Positions 21,538 to 30,255 of a DNA stretch of 35,395 nt are shown piece after piece. Under the pieces are notes generated by a model. It was not told the DNA's origin. It made no database searches and worked only from the letters and a program-made list of their open reading frames with translations. The DNA lies in IMG/VR virus record IMGVR_UViG_3300044845_000398, positions 1 through 35,395 of that record; one strand, 5' to 3'. The translations under genes and the position numbers were made by a program. The DNA comes from a virus. Numbering within the stretch: the stretch's first letter is position 1; every line of letters begins with the position of its first letter.

Positions 21538-23123
21538 CACATCACCCCGCCGGCTTCAGTCAGCATGTGCGAAGACGTGAAAATCGTGCCCGGCAGGCCG
21601 CGCACCTTCATGCGCAGGCTCGCGTAGTAGCCGAGGCCCGTCGTGCCCACCCACGCCTGGTAGGAGTTCTGCGAGCCCGACCACACCGCCACGTTCCAGA
21701 GGCCGGTGTTCCAGAAGCCCGCGTTGGTCGTCGTGTACGAGGGCGAGCCGCCCACGTTCGCGAAGGTGTACTGCGTGTTGACCTGCAGCTTGACGGACGG
21801 CGGCGAGGAGCCGATGAAGATGGGCCGCGCGAGGCCGAACTTCTTGAGCGTCGCCGGGCTGCCGAAGGCGTTGAACGCCGTCTGCACGTCCCCCTCGATG
21901 GGGTTGCCGTTCGACCCGTCGGTCTCGACGCCGTCGTTGTTGCCGAAGAGCCCCTTGGCGACCCGACCGTCCTCGAGGCCGAAGTAGAGCTGCCCGTTCA
22001 AGAGCGTGCAGCAGGCCATCGGCATCGCCGTGAAAGTGCACCACGCGCCTGTGTTCACGTTCATCGCGTACTGCGTGTAGACGCCGGCGTCCTCGGGCAG
22101 CTTGATGACAAGCACGTCGCTCGAGGGGACGACGAAGATGTCCCACGACACCTCCTCGCGCAGCTTCGCGATGAGCGGCGAAAGCACCGACTGCACCTTC
22201 TGCGAGGGGCCGGGCTGGATCTCGCTGAACTGACCGTTCACGAGGCGCGACATCGGCACAAGGCCGAGCTCCGAGAGGATCATCACGTCGCCGCCGTAGG
22301 CCGTGAAGAACCGGCCGAACTTCGGCACCGGGCCGCAGTACCACATGCCGCGCAAGCCGAATTTCGTCGGATCGGACGGGTCGGTGCCCGTCCACACGCC
22401 GATGTCACCCTGCGAGCCGACCACGACCAGGTGGTCGTCGATGCCGACGCCCGCGTCGAGCGTCCAGTTGATGAGGCCGCGGATGACGCCGCCGTTGCGC
22501 AGGAGCGAGCCCATCTCGAACGCGGAGGCCGTGCCCGTGATGGCATCGACCGTGTCGAGGTAGTAGACCTCCGAGTCGTCCTCCGGCACGAACCACACGC
22601 GATTCTTGAAGACCGCGACCTCCTTGAGCGAGGCCGGCAGGCCCGTCACCGTCTGCTGCACCCAGCCGTTCGTCGTGTCGTAGGTCCAGTAACCGGCGCC
22701 CGGCGACACCGCGAGCAGGAACACGTCCGCGCCGTTCGCGAACTGCGTCACGCTCCACACGTCGTCCGTCGAGCCCGTGCTCGACTGCGCAAGCGACGGC
22801 GTGCCCGTCGTTACGTCGTAGATGTTGCCACCCGCCGCCGCGAAGACCTTGTTGTTCGCCGACGCCGGGGCGTTGTACGCGAAGATGGACTTGATGGGCA
22901 GCGCCACCGACGAGGTGTGGTACTGCCACCCCTTGCGGATGACCGTGCCCGTCTGCGTCGGGATCATGTTCTCGAGCACGAGCGCGTCGGTCGGCTGCAT
23001 CGCGCTGATGGGGTCGCGGTAGTTGAGACCGCCCACCGGCGAGGGGATCGTGAACATGTCCGCCACGCGCGCGGCCGCGGCTCGGCGCGGCGTCTTGAAC
23101 TGTGCGAGCGGGACGAGCGGCAC
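21537..23123 (-). CDS. Tail tubular protein B / propeller-type tail protein
   Basis: A 528-residue protein from GTG 23123, just after the upstream stop; the domain begins PSPVGGLNYRDPISAMQPTD. This PVGGLN-RD start with many aromatic beta repeats (VFLLAVSPGAGYWTYDTTNG, VWFVPEDDSEVYYLD) is typical of short-tail phage tail tube/B proteins with a propeller-like body. It follows the adaptor (A-like) protein, the usual podovirus order. ATG 23060 is a shorter start. Likely forms the distal tail tube. Confidence 0.7.
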   Translation of the reverse strand: MPLVPLAQFKTPRRAAAARVADMFTIPSPVGGLNYRDPISAMQPTDALVLENMIPTQTGTVIRKGWQYHTSSVALPIKSIFAYNAPASANNKVFAAAGGNIYDVTTGTPSLAQSSTGSTDDVWSVTQFANGADVFLLAVSPGAGYWTYDTTNGWVQQTVTGLPASLKEVAVFKNRVWFVPEDDSEVYYLDTVDAITGTASAFEMGSLLRNGGVIRGLINWTLDAGVGIDDHLVVVGSQGDIGVWTGTDPSDPTKFGLRGMWYCGPVPKFGRFFTAYGGDVMILSELGLVPMSRLVNGQFSEIQPGPSQKVQSVLSPLIAKLREEVSWDIFVVPSSDVLVIKLPEDAGVYTQYAMNVNTGAWCTFTAMPMACCTLLNGQLYFGLEDGRVAKGLFGNNDGVETDGSNGNPIEGDVQTAFNAFGSPATLKKFGLARPIFIGSSPPSVKLQVNTQYTFANVGGSPSYTTTNAGFWNTGLWNVAVWSGSQNSYQAWVGTTGLGYYASLRMKVRGLPGTIFTSSHMLTEAGGVM

Positions 23124-23125
23124 GG

Positions 23126-23875
23126 TCAGTTCCCGTAGCCCGTGTCGGGCAGGTTGTAGACCGCGTTGATGTACGGATAGCGGCGCGAAGCCGCCATGTT
23201 GAGCACCACCGCGCCCTTCTCGTTGCCCTTGCGGTTCTCGAAGTTGACCTGGAAGTCGCGCATCGCGGCGCTGCTGTCCAAGCCCTTCATCTCGAGCCAC
23301 TTCACCCGCGCGAGCTGCGTCACGAGGTGCGAGTCGAGCAGCACCGTGTCGCCGTTCTTGTTCGCCCGGTTCTTGTAGAGCGTCGCGTTGTCGGCGTCAC
23401 GCACCCACGCGAAGGACTGGTAGAAGAACGTCAGGTCCTGCGCCGCAGTCGGCGGCGCGAGGATGTAGATCTGGTTGCCGCGGATCTGCCAGTAGAACGA
23501 CAGCGTCGGCAGCGTCTGCCGCACGAGCAGCTCCTGCCACGCCTGCGGCGAGACCGGCCCGATGGCCGGCCACTGCATCGTGGAGTTCCACTGCGTCTGG
23601 TCGATGAACTCGTAGAAGTCCTCGGGCAGCGTGAACGCCTGCTCCTTGATGCCAGGCGTGGACGCCTGGATGCTGAGGGTGTGGGTCTTCGTCAACTCCT
23701 GCCAGTCGGCCATGCCGAGCAGGTCGATGCCCGCGAGGTTGACGGACTGCACCATCTGGACCACGGCGGGGTCGGAGTCCCCCGCCGGGTCCGCAGGCGC
23801 TGGGAAACTTACCAGCTGCGCGACGTTCTGGACGATGGTCCCGAGCGTGTTGTCAGTGATGATCTGGTAAGGCAT
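23126..23875 (-). CDS. Tail tubular protein A / head-tail adaptor
   Basis: A 249-residue protein beginning MPYQIITDNTLGTIVQ. Contains GIDLLGMADWQELTK, then FTLPEDFYEFIDQTQW and RGNQIYILAPPT, matching short-tail phage adaptor proteins of the tail tube A type. It should bind the portal and carry the tail tube. Located just before the B-like protein. Confidence 0.75.
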   Translation of the reverse strand: MPYQIITDNTLGTIVQNVAQLVSFPAPADPAGDSDPAVVQMVQSVNLAGIDLLGMADWQELTKTHTLSIQASTPGIKEQAFTLPEDFYEFIDQTQWNSTMQWPAIGPVSPQAWQELLVRQTLPTLSFYWQIRGNQIYILAPPTAAQDLTFFYQSFAWVRDADNATLYKNRANKNGDTVLLDSHLVTQLARVKWLEMKGLDSSAAMRDFQVNFENRKGNEKGAVVLNMAASRRYPYINAVYNLPDTGYGN

Positions 23876-23887
23876 GAGGCATCAACC

Positions 23888-24490
23888 TCAGTTCTTCTTG
23901 CCTTTGGCGTCGTTCACCATCTTCGTCAGCGCCTCGAGCGAGACCTGCAGCTCCTCGATCTTCGCGTCGCGGCTCTTGAGCTCCTCGTTCATCTTCTCGA
24001 GCGGAGCGTTGCCCTTCGCGAGCTCGAGGAACGCAGCCGCGGCGCGCTTGTCCTCGTTGAAGCCCATGAACTTCTGGCCGAGCGAGTCCGGCGCAGCAGC
24101 GAGCTGCTCGACGGTGTGGACGTTGAAGAACTTGTACTCCTCGATCTTGCCGCCCGTCATGCGCGGCAGCGCCGTGAGCGGCGTGCCCTCGACGCTGTTG
24201 CCCTGGCCGGCCTTCCACTTCTCGTAGCGCGCAGCGAAGCGGCGCGAGTCGATGGAATCGACCGGGCGGTCGATGACGCTCAGCTTGTCGCCAGGGACCA
24301 TGATGCGGATGCAATCCACCTCGCGGTAGATCGGGCGGCCGGCGGCTCGCGAGTCGCCGAGGTGCATCATGGGCTTGCGGTAGAACTGCACGAACAGCTT
24401 GTCGTCGTTCACGAACCGGGACTCGTCGAGACCCGGCGCGTCGAGCACGCTGTTCCAATCGGTTGACACTGTGGTGGTGTTCACCTGCAC
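23888..24490 (-). CDS. Conserved phage structural/assembly protein
   Basis: A 200-residue protein starting at GTG 24490 with GGAG 8 nt upstream. Contains KLFVQFYRKPMMHLGDSR, RVPGD-type MVPGDKLSVIDRPVDS and RRFAARYEKWKAG, a pattern found near capsid genes of many podoviruses and without assigned function. The C-terminal 50 residues are a coiled coil (KIEELQVSLEALTKMV). It follows a terminator, so it may have its own promoter or depend on readthrough. Confidence 0.6.
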   Translation of the reverse strand: MQVNTTTVSTDWNSVLDAPGLDESRFVNDDKLFVQFYRKPMMHLGDSRAAGRPIYREVDCIRIMVPGDKLSVIDRPVDSIDSRRFAARYEKWKAGQGNSVEGTPLTALPRMTGGKIEEYKFFNVHTVEQLAAAPDSLGQKFMGFNEDKRAAAAFLELAKGNAPLEKMNEELKSRDAKIEELQVSLEALTKMVNDAKGKKN

Positions 24491-24516
24491 GGGAAAAACT
24501 CCTCTTCTGGTTGTGG

Positions 24517-24552
24517 AAAAGGGGCAGTGCGGGAATCACCCCGCACCGCCCC
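24517..24552 (-). terminator. Rho-independent terminator after the decoration gene
   Basis: On the - strand, GGGGCGGTGCGGG and CCCGCACTGCCCC pair (one G-U) around a 6-nt loop, then TTTT. It lies just after the decoration-like gene and before the 23888-24490 gene. It would raise capsid/decoration output relative to the tail genes. Confidence 0.75.
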
Positions 24553-24566
24553 GCTCTGCTGCTGGA

Positions 24567-25067
24567 TTACAGCGTGACGCCGACGGTCGGGTAACTGAAC
24601 AGCGCGTCCGCGTTGACGGCAGCCGCACCGCCAGTCGCGGTGCCGAGGACGAGGCCAACGATCGCCTCGGCGCCCGCAGTGCCGTCGTCGTCCAACGCGC
24701 CGGCCGTGGCCGTCGTGTTGAGGCGCGTGCCCTTGGCGGCCGATGCGAGCGTGCGCACGCTGCCCTTGCCGTACACCTGGAACCAGCCGTACTGGTTGTC
24801 CGCGAGGCCGGCCTGAGCGACGCCGATGCGAGAACCGAAACCAGCCGCGCCGGGCGCGGTGTTCGTGGTGCTCGCCATCGCGAAGTCGAAGCCAGTCGCC
24901 TCGACGCACGCGAAGAAGGCGGTGACAGCGCCGTCCGCGCGGCCGTAGATGAACTCCTGATACCCGAGAACCGGGTCGTCGAAGCCGCCGAGCGTGCCGA
25001 GCCGGAAGGCCGGAACGTCGGTGGCGGCGGTGACCGCGGTCTTGTCGATGCCGATGATCTGAGACAT
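24567..25067 (-). CDS. Putative capsid decoration / head protein
   Basis: A 166-residue, Gly/Ala/Thr-rich beta-type protein (MSQIIGIDKTAVTAATDVPA, then GGFDDPVLGYQEFIYG). It is directly downstream of the major capsid gene and shares its transcript end, a usual place for head decoration proteins. ATG 25067 has AGGAGAAAC upstream. Identification is by size, composition and context. Confidence 0.55.
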   Translation of the reverse strand: MSQIIGIDKTAVTAATDVPAFRLGTLGGFDDPVLGYQEFIYGRADGAVTAFFACVEATGFDFAMASTTNTAPGAAGFGSRIGVAQAGLADNQYGWFQVYGKGSVRTLASAAKGTRLNTTATAGALDDDGTAGAEAIVGLVLGTATGGAAAVNADALFSYPTVGVTL

Positions 25068-25100
25068 GTCTGTTTCTCCTGAGAAGAGCCTCGGTAGGCA

Positions 25101-25133
25101 GGGGTCACCTACCTACCAAGGCAAGGTGACCCC
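25101..25133 (-). other. Stem-loop between capsid and decoration genes
   Basis: GGGGTCACCT (25101-25110) and AGGTGACCCC (25124-25133) form a 10-bp perfect stem with a 13-nt loop in the 79-nt intergenic region. No T run follows on the - strand, so it is probably an RNA-processing or stability element, not a full terminator. Confidence 0.6.
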
Positions 25134-25146
25134 CACCACGAGGTCG

Positions 25147-26124
25147 TTAGTTCTGGATGCGGCCCTGGAACTGCGCGCCGGACGAACAGAGGTTGCCCGC
25201 CCACGCGAGGATCTGGACCTCGGCATCCTGCGAAGTGGAATACCGCTTGCCCGGCGACAGCGAGACCATGTTCCGGTCACGATGCGGCCGCAGGAAGAGG
25301 TACTTCGTGTTCAGCATGAAGCCGGTGTTGGCCGGGCAGTAGCCGCCGATGCCGCCGTCCAGGACCACGTCGGCGTCCATGAACTTGAGCGTCGGGAAGC
25401 CGAGGCTGCCCTGCGCCGGGTCGGTGAAGCGCTGGTTCGCCTGCAACGACGCCGTGTAGATGCCCCAGTAGTTGGCATCGAGCACGATGAGGTCGGGACG
25501 ATCCGAGCCGCGCACGAGCGACGCCCAGAGCGTGTTGAGGCCGGTCTGCATCTGCGCGCCCGTGGCGGGCGGCGTCACGCCGGCGGCCGAGAAGTCGTAC
25601 AGCTTCGACTGCCAGAACGTCCAGGTGGCGCGGTCGATGCCACCGTAGGTGCCGGTCGCCGGGTTGGAGGGCACGGCCGCGTTGAGGCCGGTGATCTCCT
25701 TACCGCCCGAGCCGGTGCCGTCGGAGTAGATCGACTGCGCGAGACGGTTCGCCATCGTGGCCTCGGCCACGTTGATGCGCGACTCGAGCAGGTCGATGAA
25801 CGCCTCGCGGCCGCTGTTCTGCAGCATCTCGAGGCCGCTCATCACGACCGGGCAGGCGAGCTGCTTGATGCTGAACTCGGCGGCCGAGATCACGTCCTGC
25901 GCGGCGATCGGCAGGGTGTCGTAGCCGGAGTAGAAGGCAGCGTTGCCGTTCTCGGCGAAGCTGAGCTCCTGCAGGATGGACGAGCCGCCGCCGAACGGCT
26001 TGATGTTGCCGCGCTGCTGCAGGCGCGCGAGGAGCGCGTTGTTGCGGGTGACGTTGTCGGCGATCGAACGCGACCGGTTCTGGATGGTGGTCGCGACGAT
26101 GTCGCTCACATTTGCGAATGCCAT
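25147..26124 (-). CDS. Major capsid protein
   Basis: A 325-residue protein beginning MAFANVSDIVATTIQNRSRS. Visible capsid-like features: FGGGSSILQELSF, GYDTLPIAAQDVISAAEF (a typical MCP lead into the P-domain helix), IDLLESRINVAEATMANRL, GYCPANTGFMLNTKYLFLRP and LSPGKRY. It lies between a scaffold-like gene and a decoration-like gene, in standard order. GGAG upstream of ATG 26124. Confidence 0.85.
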   Translation of the reverse strand: MAFANVSDIVATTIQNRSRSIADNVTRNNALLARLQQRGNIKPFGGGSSILQELSFAENGNAAFYSGYDTLPIAAQDVISAAEFSIKQLACPVVMSGLEMLQNSGREAFIDLLESRINVAEATMANRLAQSIYSDGTGSGGKEITGLNAAVPSNPATGTYGGIDRATWTFWQSKLYDFSAAGVTPPATGAQMQTGLNTLWASLVRGSDRPDLIVLDANYWGIYTASLQANQRFTDPAQGSLGFPTLKFMDADVVLDGGIGGYCPANTGFMLNTKYLFLRPHRDRNMVSLSPGKRYSTSQDAEVQILAWAGNLCSSGAQFQGRIQN

Positions 26125-26317
26125 GATTGAAACTCTCCACAAAAAATGAAACTGGGGATTACTCCCCGCCCTTTTTCGTGGCCTAAACGAACCTGTTCAG
26201 TCCGGTCAGTCGCGGTGGGCGAATGCGGTATTCCGCGTATCGCTCCGTCGAGAGTCGGTGGCTGCGGCGCTGGGCACACAACGGACACGGCGAACCATGC
26301 CCGTTGTGTTTATACCA
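26125..26317. promoter_or_regulatory. Intergenic region before the capsid gene
   Basis: A 193-nt non-coding region. It holds an ACACAACGG (26276-26284) / CCGTTGTGT (26301-26309) stem and a short GGGGA-TTAC-TCCCC hairpin at about 26154-26167. A T run lies on each side, so a bidirectional weak terminator is possible. This is the widest gap in the late block, so a capsid promoter could be here; I see no convincing -35/-10 pair. Confidence 0.4.
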
Positions 26318-27436
26318 TCATCGTGCGGTTTGCACAAGTGCTGCTTCGATGGCCGATCGCACATCGGTCGGGACCGGAGCGGGACCGGCTGGCGCCGCCG
26401 AGCCCGACACGCTCACCGCCGCCCGCTTGGCGCGCGCGGCAGCGTCGTTCACCTGCTGCGCGCCCTGGGAGCGCGAACGGGTCTCAAGCACCGAGCGCAC
26501 CCGCGGGTTCGTCAGGCAGGCCTGACGGTAGGCGTCCTGCAAGGTGAGCTCCCGACCGCGGCGCTGGGCGACTTCCATCAGGTCGGCCATGTCCTCGCGC
26601 ACGTCCCCACCGAACTCGGCCTGCTCGATGAACCGCTCGACCTCGGAGGCCGCCTCCTGCTGCGCACGCTGGGCCTGTGCGCTCTGCTGCTGCTGAAACT
26701 GCGACATGAACTGCTGCACCGGGGCGAGCTGCTGCTGCAGGATCTGCTGCATCTGCGTCGAGGCGGCATCGCCGCGCGGCACCTCCCCAGCGAGCGCCTG
26801 GTCGAGCTGCTCGATGAAGGTGTTGCCGAAGCGCCCGACCCCGAACTGCTTGACGAGGCCCGCGACCATCGTCGCAAGCTCGGGCGCGGTCCCCGTGCGC
26901 AGCCGCGCCGCGGTGCTCATCAGGTTGTCGATCGCCTGCAGCGGGTTGCTGTTCTCGGCCTTGATAAACATCTCGTAGGGCCGGATGACGTTGGTCAGCT
27001 GCTCGGTGAACCGGCGCGCCTCGACCGACTCGGCGAGCGCACGCTGCGTCTCGGACTCGCGCCGGGCGACCTCCGCGCGCACGTCCGGCGGCAGCGCCGC
27101 CCAGTGCTCACGCACGTCGGGCCGCCACGACGCCGGGGCACGCTCCTGCGGCGCCGGACGCGGCTCGGCCTTCGGGCCGGGCTGGATGGCAGGCGTTGCG
27201 TCTTCCGCACGCTGTTGCGATGGCGCAACCGGCTCGGCCTTGGCTTCGGCCGGCTTGAACCGGCCCGACTCGTCGCGCACGCGCGAGGGCGAGGCAGACT
27301 CGGGCTCAGGTGCTGAGAAGGGCTCTGGGGCCGAAGCAGGGGCGCTCTCGGCGGCGATGGGCTCTGGGGCAGGTGTCGGGTCGGATGCGGGTACGGCCGC
27401 CTCCAGCGCGTCCCTGATCGTGGTGGGGTCAGACAT
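26318..27436 (-). CDS. Scaffolding-like protein
   Basis: A 372-residue protein. The N-terminal 110 residues are Pro/Ala/Glu-rich and disordered (PTPAPEPIAAESAPASAPEP); the middle and C-terminus are charged helices with Gln runs (MQQILQQQLAPVQQFM), then an Ala/Ser/Arg tail. Length, composition and its place immediately before the capsid gene fit a phage scaffold. No catalytic protease motif is visible. Confidence 0.75.
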   Translation of the reverse strand: MSDPTTIRDALEAAVPASDPTPAPEPIAAESAPASAPEPFSAPEPESASPSRVRDESGRFKPAEAKAEPVAPSQQRAEDATPAIQPGPKAEPRPAPQERAPASWRPDVREHWAALPPDVRAEVARRESETQRALAESVEARRFTEQLTNVIRPYEMFIKAENSNPLQAIDNLMSTAARLRTGTAPELATMVAGLVKQFGVGRFGNTFIEQLDQALAGEVPRGDAASTQMQQILQQQLAPVQQFMSQFQQQQSAQAQRAQQEAASEVERFIEQAEFGGDVREDMADLMEVAQRRGRELTLQDAYRQACLTNPRVRSVLETRSRSQGAQQVNDAAARAKRAAVSVSGSAAPAGPAPVPTDVRSAIEAALVQTAR

Positions 27437-27439
27437 GGG

Positions 27440-27775
27440 TCACCTCTTGGATTGGAGTCGTTCGATGGCTTCGCGGATGTCCTGCTTGCGCACGGAGCCG
27501 CCCTGCTGGTAGTACCTCTCGCGCTCGACCTTGGCCTTCGCCCAGGTCTCCTTGAAGTCGTCCGCGGTCGTCAGCCCCGTGCGCTTCATGTACTCGCGGT
27601 GCTTCTTGCGGCTCGAGATGTCCGCACCGCCAGGCGCTGCGAGCCCGTCATAGTGCCGGTCACCCCACAGCGCGCTCATGTGGTTGAGCGCGTCCTTGCG
27701 GCGCGGGGGGAGCGTCGCGCCGATCTCCACCATCTCGCCCGATTCGGGGTCGTATCTGTAGCGTCGTCTGGTCAT
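27440..27775 (-). CDS. Conserved phage head-region protein
   Basis: A 111-residue basic protein beginning MTRRRYRYDPESGEMVEIG, then RKDALNHMSALWGDRHYDGL and a charged C-terminal helix. Similar short proteins with a YRYDPE--EMVEI start occur before scaffold genes of podoviruses; function unknown. ATG 27775 with GAGGACG upstream. Confidence 0.6.
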   Translation of the reverse strand: MTRRRYRYDPESGEMVEIGATLPPRRKDALNHMSALWGDRHYDGLAAPGGADISSRKKHREYMKRTGLTTADDFKETWAKAKVERERYYQQGGSVRKQDIREAIERLQSKR

Positions 27776-27782
27776 ATCGTCC

Positions 27783-28532
27783 TCAGTTCAGCAACAGCAG
27801 CCATTCTTCGCGGCGGCGCCTCTGGATGCGCCGCATGCGCTCCTGCACCTCGAGCTCGAACGCCTCGGCGGCAAGCCGCTGCGCGCGCTCGGAGTCAGCC
27901 CTGCGCGCCTCGATGCCGGCACGCTCGAGCGCCGCCGAGACCATCCGCGCCACCACGCCCGCATCAAGCGACGCCGGCACCGGGATCGCGATGCGCTGGC
28001 GCCGGGTGAGGATGGCGACGCCCTCCTCGCCCCCGGCAGCCGTCTCGACCACCTCGGCCTTCTTGGCCTTGAGCGGTGCGACCGCAGCTTTGATCTGCTC
28101 GCGGAGCTGCTCGCGCTCGCGGCGCTCCTCGTCAAAGTCGCGCTGCTTGCGCTTCTCAGGCGGGCCGTAGCCGCCGCGCGTCTCTGTTACCAGGGGCGTA
28201 CCCGAGAACAGCAGGTTGGCGTTGTTCCCGGTGTAGGTGTAAACCCCGCCATCGGCCTGCAGCACGAACGCCCCTGCGGGCGCGTATGTCAGGTTGGCAT
28301 CGTTGCCGCTGTACGAGTAAACGCCACCATCAGCCGCCAATCGTCGGTTAAAAAGCAGATTGGCGTTGTTGCCCGTGTAGGCGTAAGTCCCACCGTCTGC
28401 CGGAAGGTTGAACGCCCCGGCGGTCGTATAAGTCAGCGTGGCATTGTTGCCGCTGTACGAGTAAACCCCACCCGCAGCGGTGAGCGTGTATGCCCCCGCC
28501 GCAGGTTGGTTGAATAGCAGCAGAAGGCTCAT
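27783..28532 (-). CDS. Repeat protein: beta-type repeats fused to a charged helical C-terminus
   Basis: A 249-residue protein. Residues about 13-110 hold four copies of A-D/A-G-G-x-Y-x-Y-x-G-N-N/D-A-x-L (e.g. ADGGVYSYSGNDANL), in an ABAB order: units 1 and 3 end LTY plus AGAF, units 2 and 4 end NLLF. The rest is Arg/Glu-rich coiled coil (EERREREQLREQIKAAV) and ends in WLLLLN. It lies between minor structural genes; a virion surface or assembly role is plausible. ATG 28532 overlaps the upstream stop. Confidence 0.6.
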   Translation of the reverse strand: MSLLLLFNQPAAGAYTLTAAGGVYSYSGNNATLTYTTAGAFNLPADGGTYAYTGNNANLLFNRRLAADGGVYSYSGNDANLTYAPAGAFVLQADGGVYTYTGNNANLLFSGTPLVTETRGGYGPPEKRKQRDFDEERREREQLREQIKAAVAPLKAKKAEVVETAAGGEEGVAILTRRQRIAIPVPASLDAGVVARMVSAALERAGIEARRADSERAQRLAAEAFELEVQERMRRIQRRRREEWLLLLN

Positions 28533-28705
28533 TCAGCCTCCGTTTTCATCGGCACAGCGAAGCCGCCGCGCTCGTCCTCCGTCAAGGCAACCGCTACACC
28601 AAGCGCAATCAGCGCAGCGCCGTCAGCATCGGACACGATGGCCGACTCGTTTGCCTGGAGCGGCACTCCGTTCACCACAACGTCTTGTGTCAGCCGGATC
28701 TTCAT
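28529..28705 (-). CDS. Small hypothetical protein of the virion block
   Basis: A 58-residue protein from ATG 28705 to TGA 28529-28531. It begins MKIRLTQDVVVNGVPLQANE, with an Ala/Val-rich middle, and ends MKTEAE. Its stop overlaps the next start (ATGA), supporting translation. No family known. Confidence 0.55.
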   Translation of the reverse strand: MKIRLTQDVVVNGVPLQANESAIVSDADGAALIALGVAVALTEDERGGFAVPMKTEAE

Positions 28706-28708
28706 GCG

Positions 28709-30250
28709 TTACGCCCAGAAGATGTCGCCCGCCACCTCGTTCGCGCCGACTGCCGTCGCGTCCGCATCCGCAACGCCCGTCACAATCGTTAGCGCGATGC
28801 CGGTCGTGAAGGCGATGCCGCCCTCGAGGGAGTGCCGCGCAACGCCGTTCGGCGGCACCCCGATGGTCTGCACCACGCCCGTGCCAGCCGTCGGCAGCGC
28901 GGTCTGGTTGTGTAGCTTGACGTAGCGCCAAGCCGCGTTGTTGTTCACAAAATACCAACCGAGGACGCGGCCCGCGCCCGCAGATTTCACCTGCGTGGCG
29001 TTGGTCGATGCCGCAGATACGATGTGTGTGCGGGAAGCCGCGCCCGTCGCGTTGGTGCGGTATTGCTGGCCCACATCACCGATAACCGCCGTGCCTGCCG
29101 CAATTGTGGCGTTGGCAACAGTTGCCGTAACCGTGCCGGAAACCGGCTGCGTCGGGCCAGCGGAAGCCTGCACGACAGGCAGCGGAGCAGCACTACCCAA
29201 CGGTCTTACGCCCGCGATATAAGTCGGGACGTTGCAGTTGTCCTCAACCGCCACAAAGCCGACCGTCCAAGTGGTCGTACTGGCCGGAGCCGTCGAGCCG
29301 TTGAACGACCACAAATAAAAATACAACTCTGTGTCGTCGTCGGGAATGTTCTCAATTCTGCTAGCACGCACAACGACGTTTGGTACCGTGCCGGAGGCCA
29401 CTACCGTATCAGCAAAATTTATGTTTCGCCCGTCTGCGTAGGTCTGCATGACATGGCCGGGCAAGGCGGTCGTGTTGATGGTTGCCGCCGTATCGCCCGA
29501 GTTCCACCCGCGCCGCTGCGAGTCCACCGAGGCGTTGGTCGCTGTCGTGCCGGAGTAAACGGTACGGATGTAGTTCCAGCCGAACAAGTCCACCGTGCAG
29601 GACCCGGAAGCAGGCCAACCCGCCACCGTGAAGTTGATGGTGTCAACGCTCGGGATTGACGCAATTGCGTATCGCCCCGGAACACCGTTAGCGCCGCTGA
29701 TTGCGCCGACGAACATGAACTGACCGACGTTGGCAGAGGTAAACCCATGCGCCGTCTTGGTAACGGTGATGGAGGTCGCGCTGTTGATCGTGCAGGACAA
29801 GCCCTCGCCAATGCTGTCGGCCAGCATCGCCACGAAGTTTTGGTTAGCAATACGCTGCGAGAGAATCGTCTTGTGCCGCGCCGTCAGCGACCCACGGAAC
29901 GAAGTCGTAGAACGCGCAAGGAACTCGCTGTTCGCCGTCGTGCCAGTCGTGACGAGCAGGTTGCTTGACCCCTGCGTGACACCCATGCCGGTACCGAGTC
30001 GCCGCTGCGTGAACTCCGAAGCCAGCAGGCTTGACCCGGTATCCGCAAAATCGACAGACCAGATATCGGCGGGAGACTGACGCACAACCGCGCCACCGTC
30101 ACCGAACAACGGGTGGCTCGTCCGAACGCGCATATGCGTGGTCGAGCCGTCAAGCCCGTCCGACATTTTCATGCGTTGGTATTGGTTGCCACTTACATCG
30201 TCAGTTGCAACCGATTCGCCAGTACCCGGCAGGATTACGTTGTCGGTCAT
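28709..30250 (-). CDS. Putative tail/minor structural protein
   Basis: A 513-residue beta-rich protein from ATG 30250, beginning MTDNVILPGTGESVATDDVS. This TGESVATDDV start with Thr/Ser/Val-rich repeats is common in minor structural proteins of phages of proteobacteria. DNA is less GC-rich than neighbours, as also seen in the fibre gene. Possibly a fibre, baseplate-like or capsid-associated protein. No strong SD before the start. Confidence 0.6.
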   Translation of the reverse strand: MTDNVILPGTGESVATDDVSGNQYQRMKMSDGLDGSTTHMRVRTSHPLFGDGGAVVRQSPADIWSVDFADTGSSLLASEFTQRRLGTGMGVTQGSSNLLVTTGTTANSEFLARSTTSFRGSLTARHKTILSQRIANQNFVAMLADSIGEGLSCTINSATSITVTKTAHGFTSANVGQFMFVGAISGANGVPGRYAIASIPSVDTINFTVAGWPASGSCTVDLFGWNYIRTVYSGTTATNASVDSQRRGWNSGDTAATINTTALPGHVMQTYADGRNINFADTVVASGTVPNVVVRASRIENIPDDDTELYFYLWSFNGSTAPASTTTWTVGFVAVEDNCNVPTYIAGVRPLGSAAPLPVVQASAGPTQPVSGTVTATVANATIAAGTAVIGDVGQQYRTNATGAASRTHIVSAASTNATQVKSAGAGRVLGWYFVNNNAAWRYVKLHNQTALPTAGTGVVQTIGVPPNGVARHSLEGGIAFTTGIALTIVTGVADADATAVGANEVAGDIFWA

Positions 30251-30255
30251 GGTTT

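Noticed and set aside
18565-24466. Long + strand frames opposite the tail and S74 genes
   Set aside because: Same antisense effect; no start sites or coherent domains, and the - strand genes have overlaps, SD sites and recognisable families.
25101-25133. Rho-independent terminator after the capsid gene
   Set aside because: Strong stem but no T tract on the - strand; kept as a stem-loop only.
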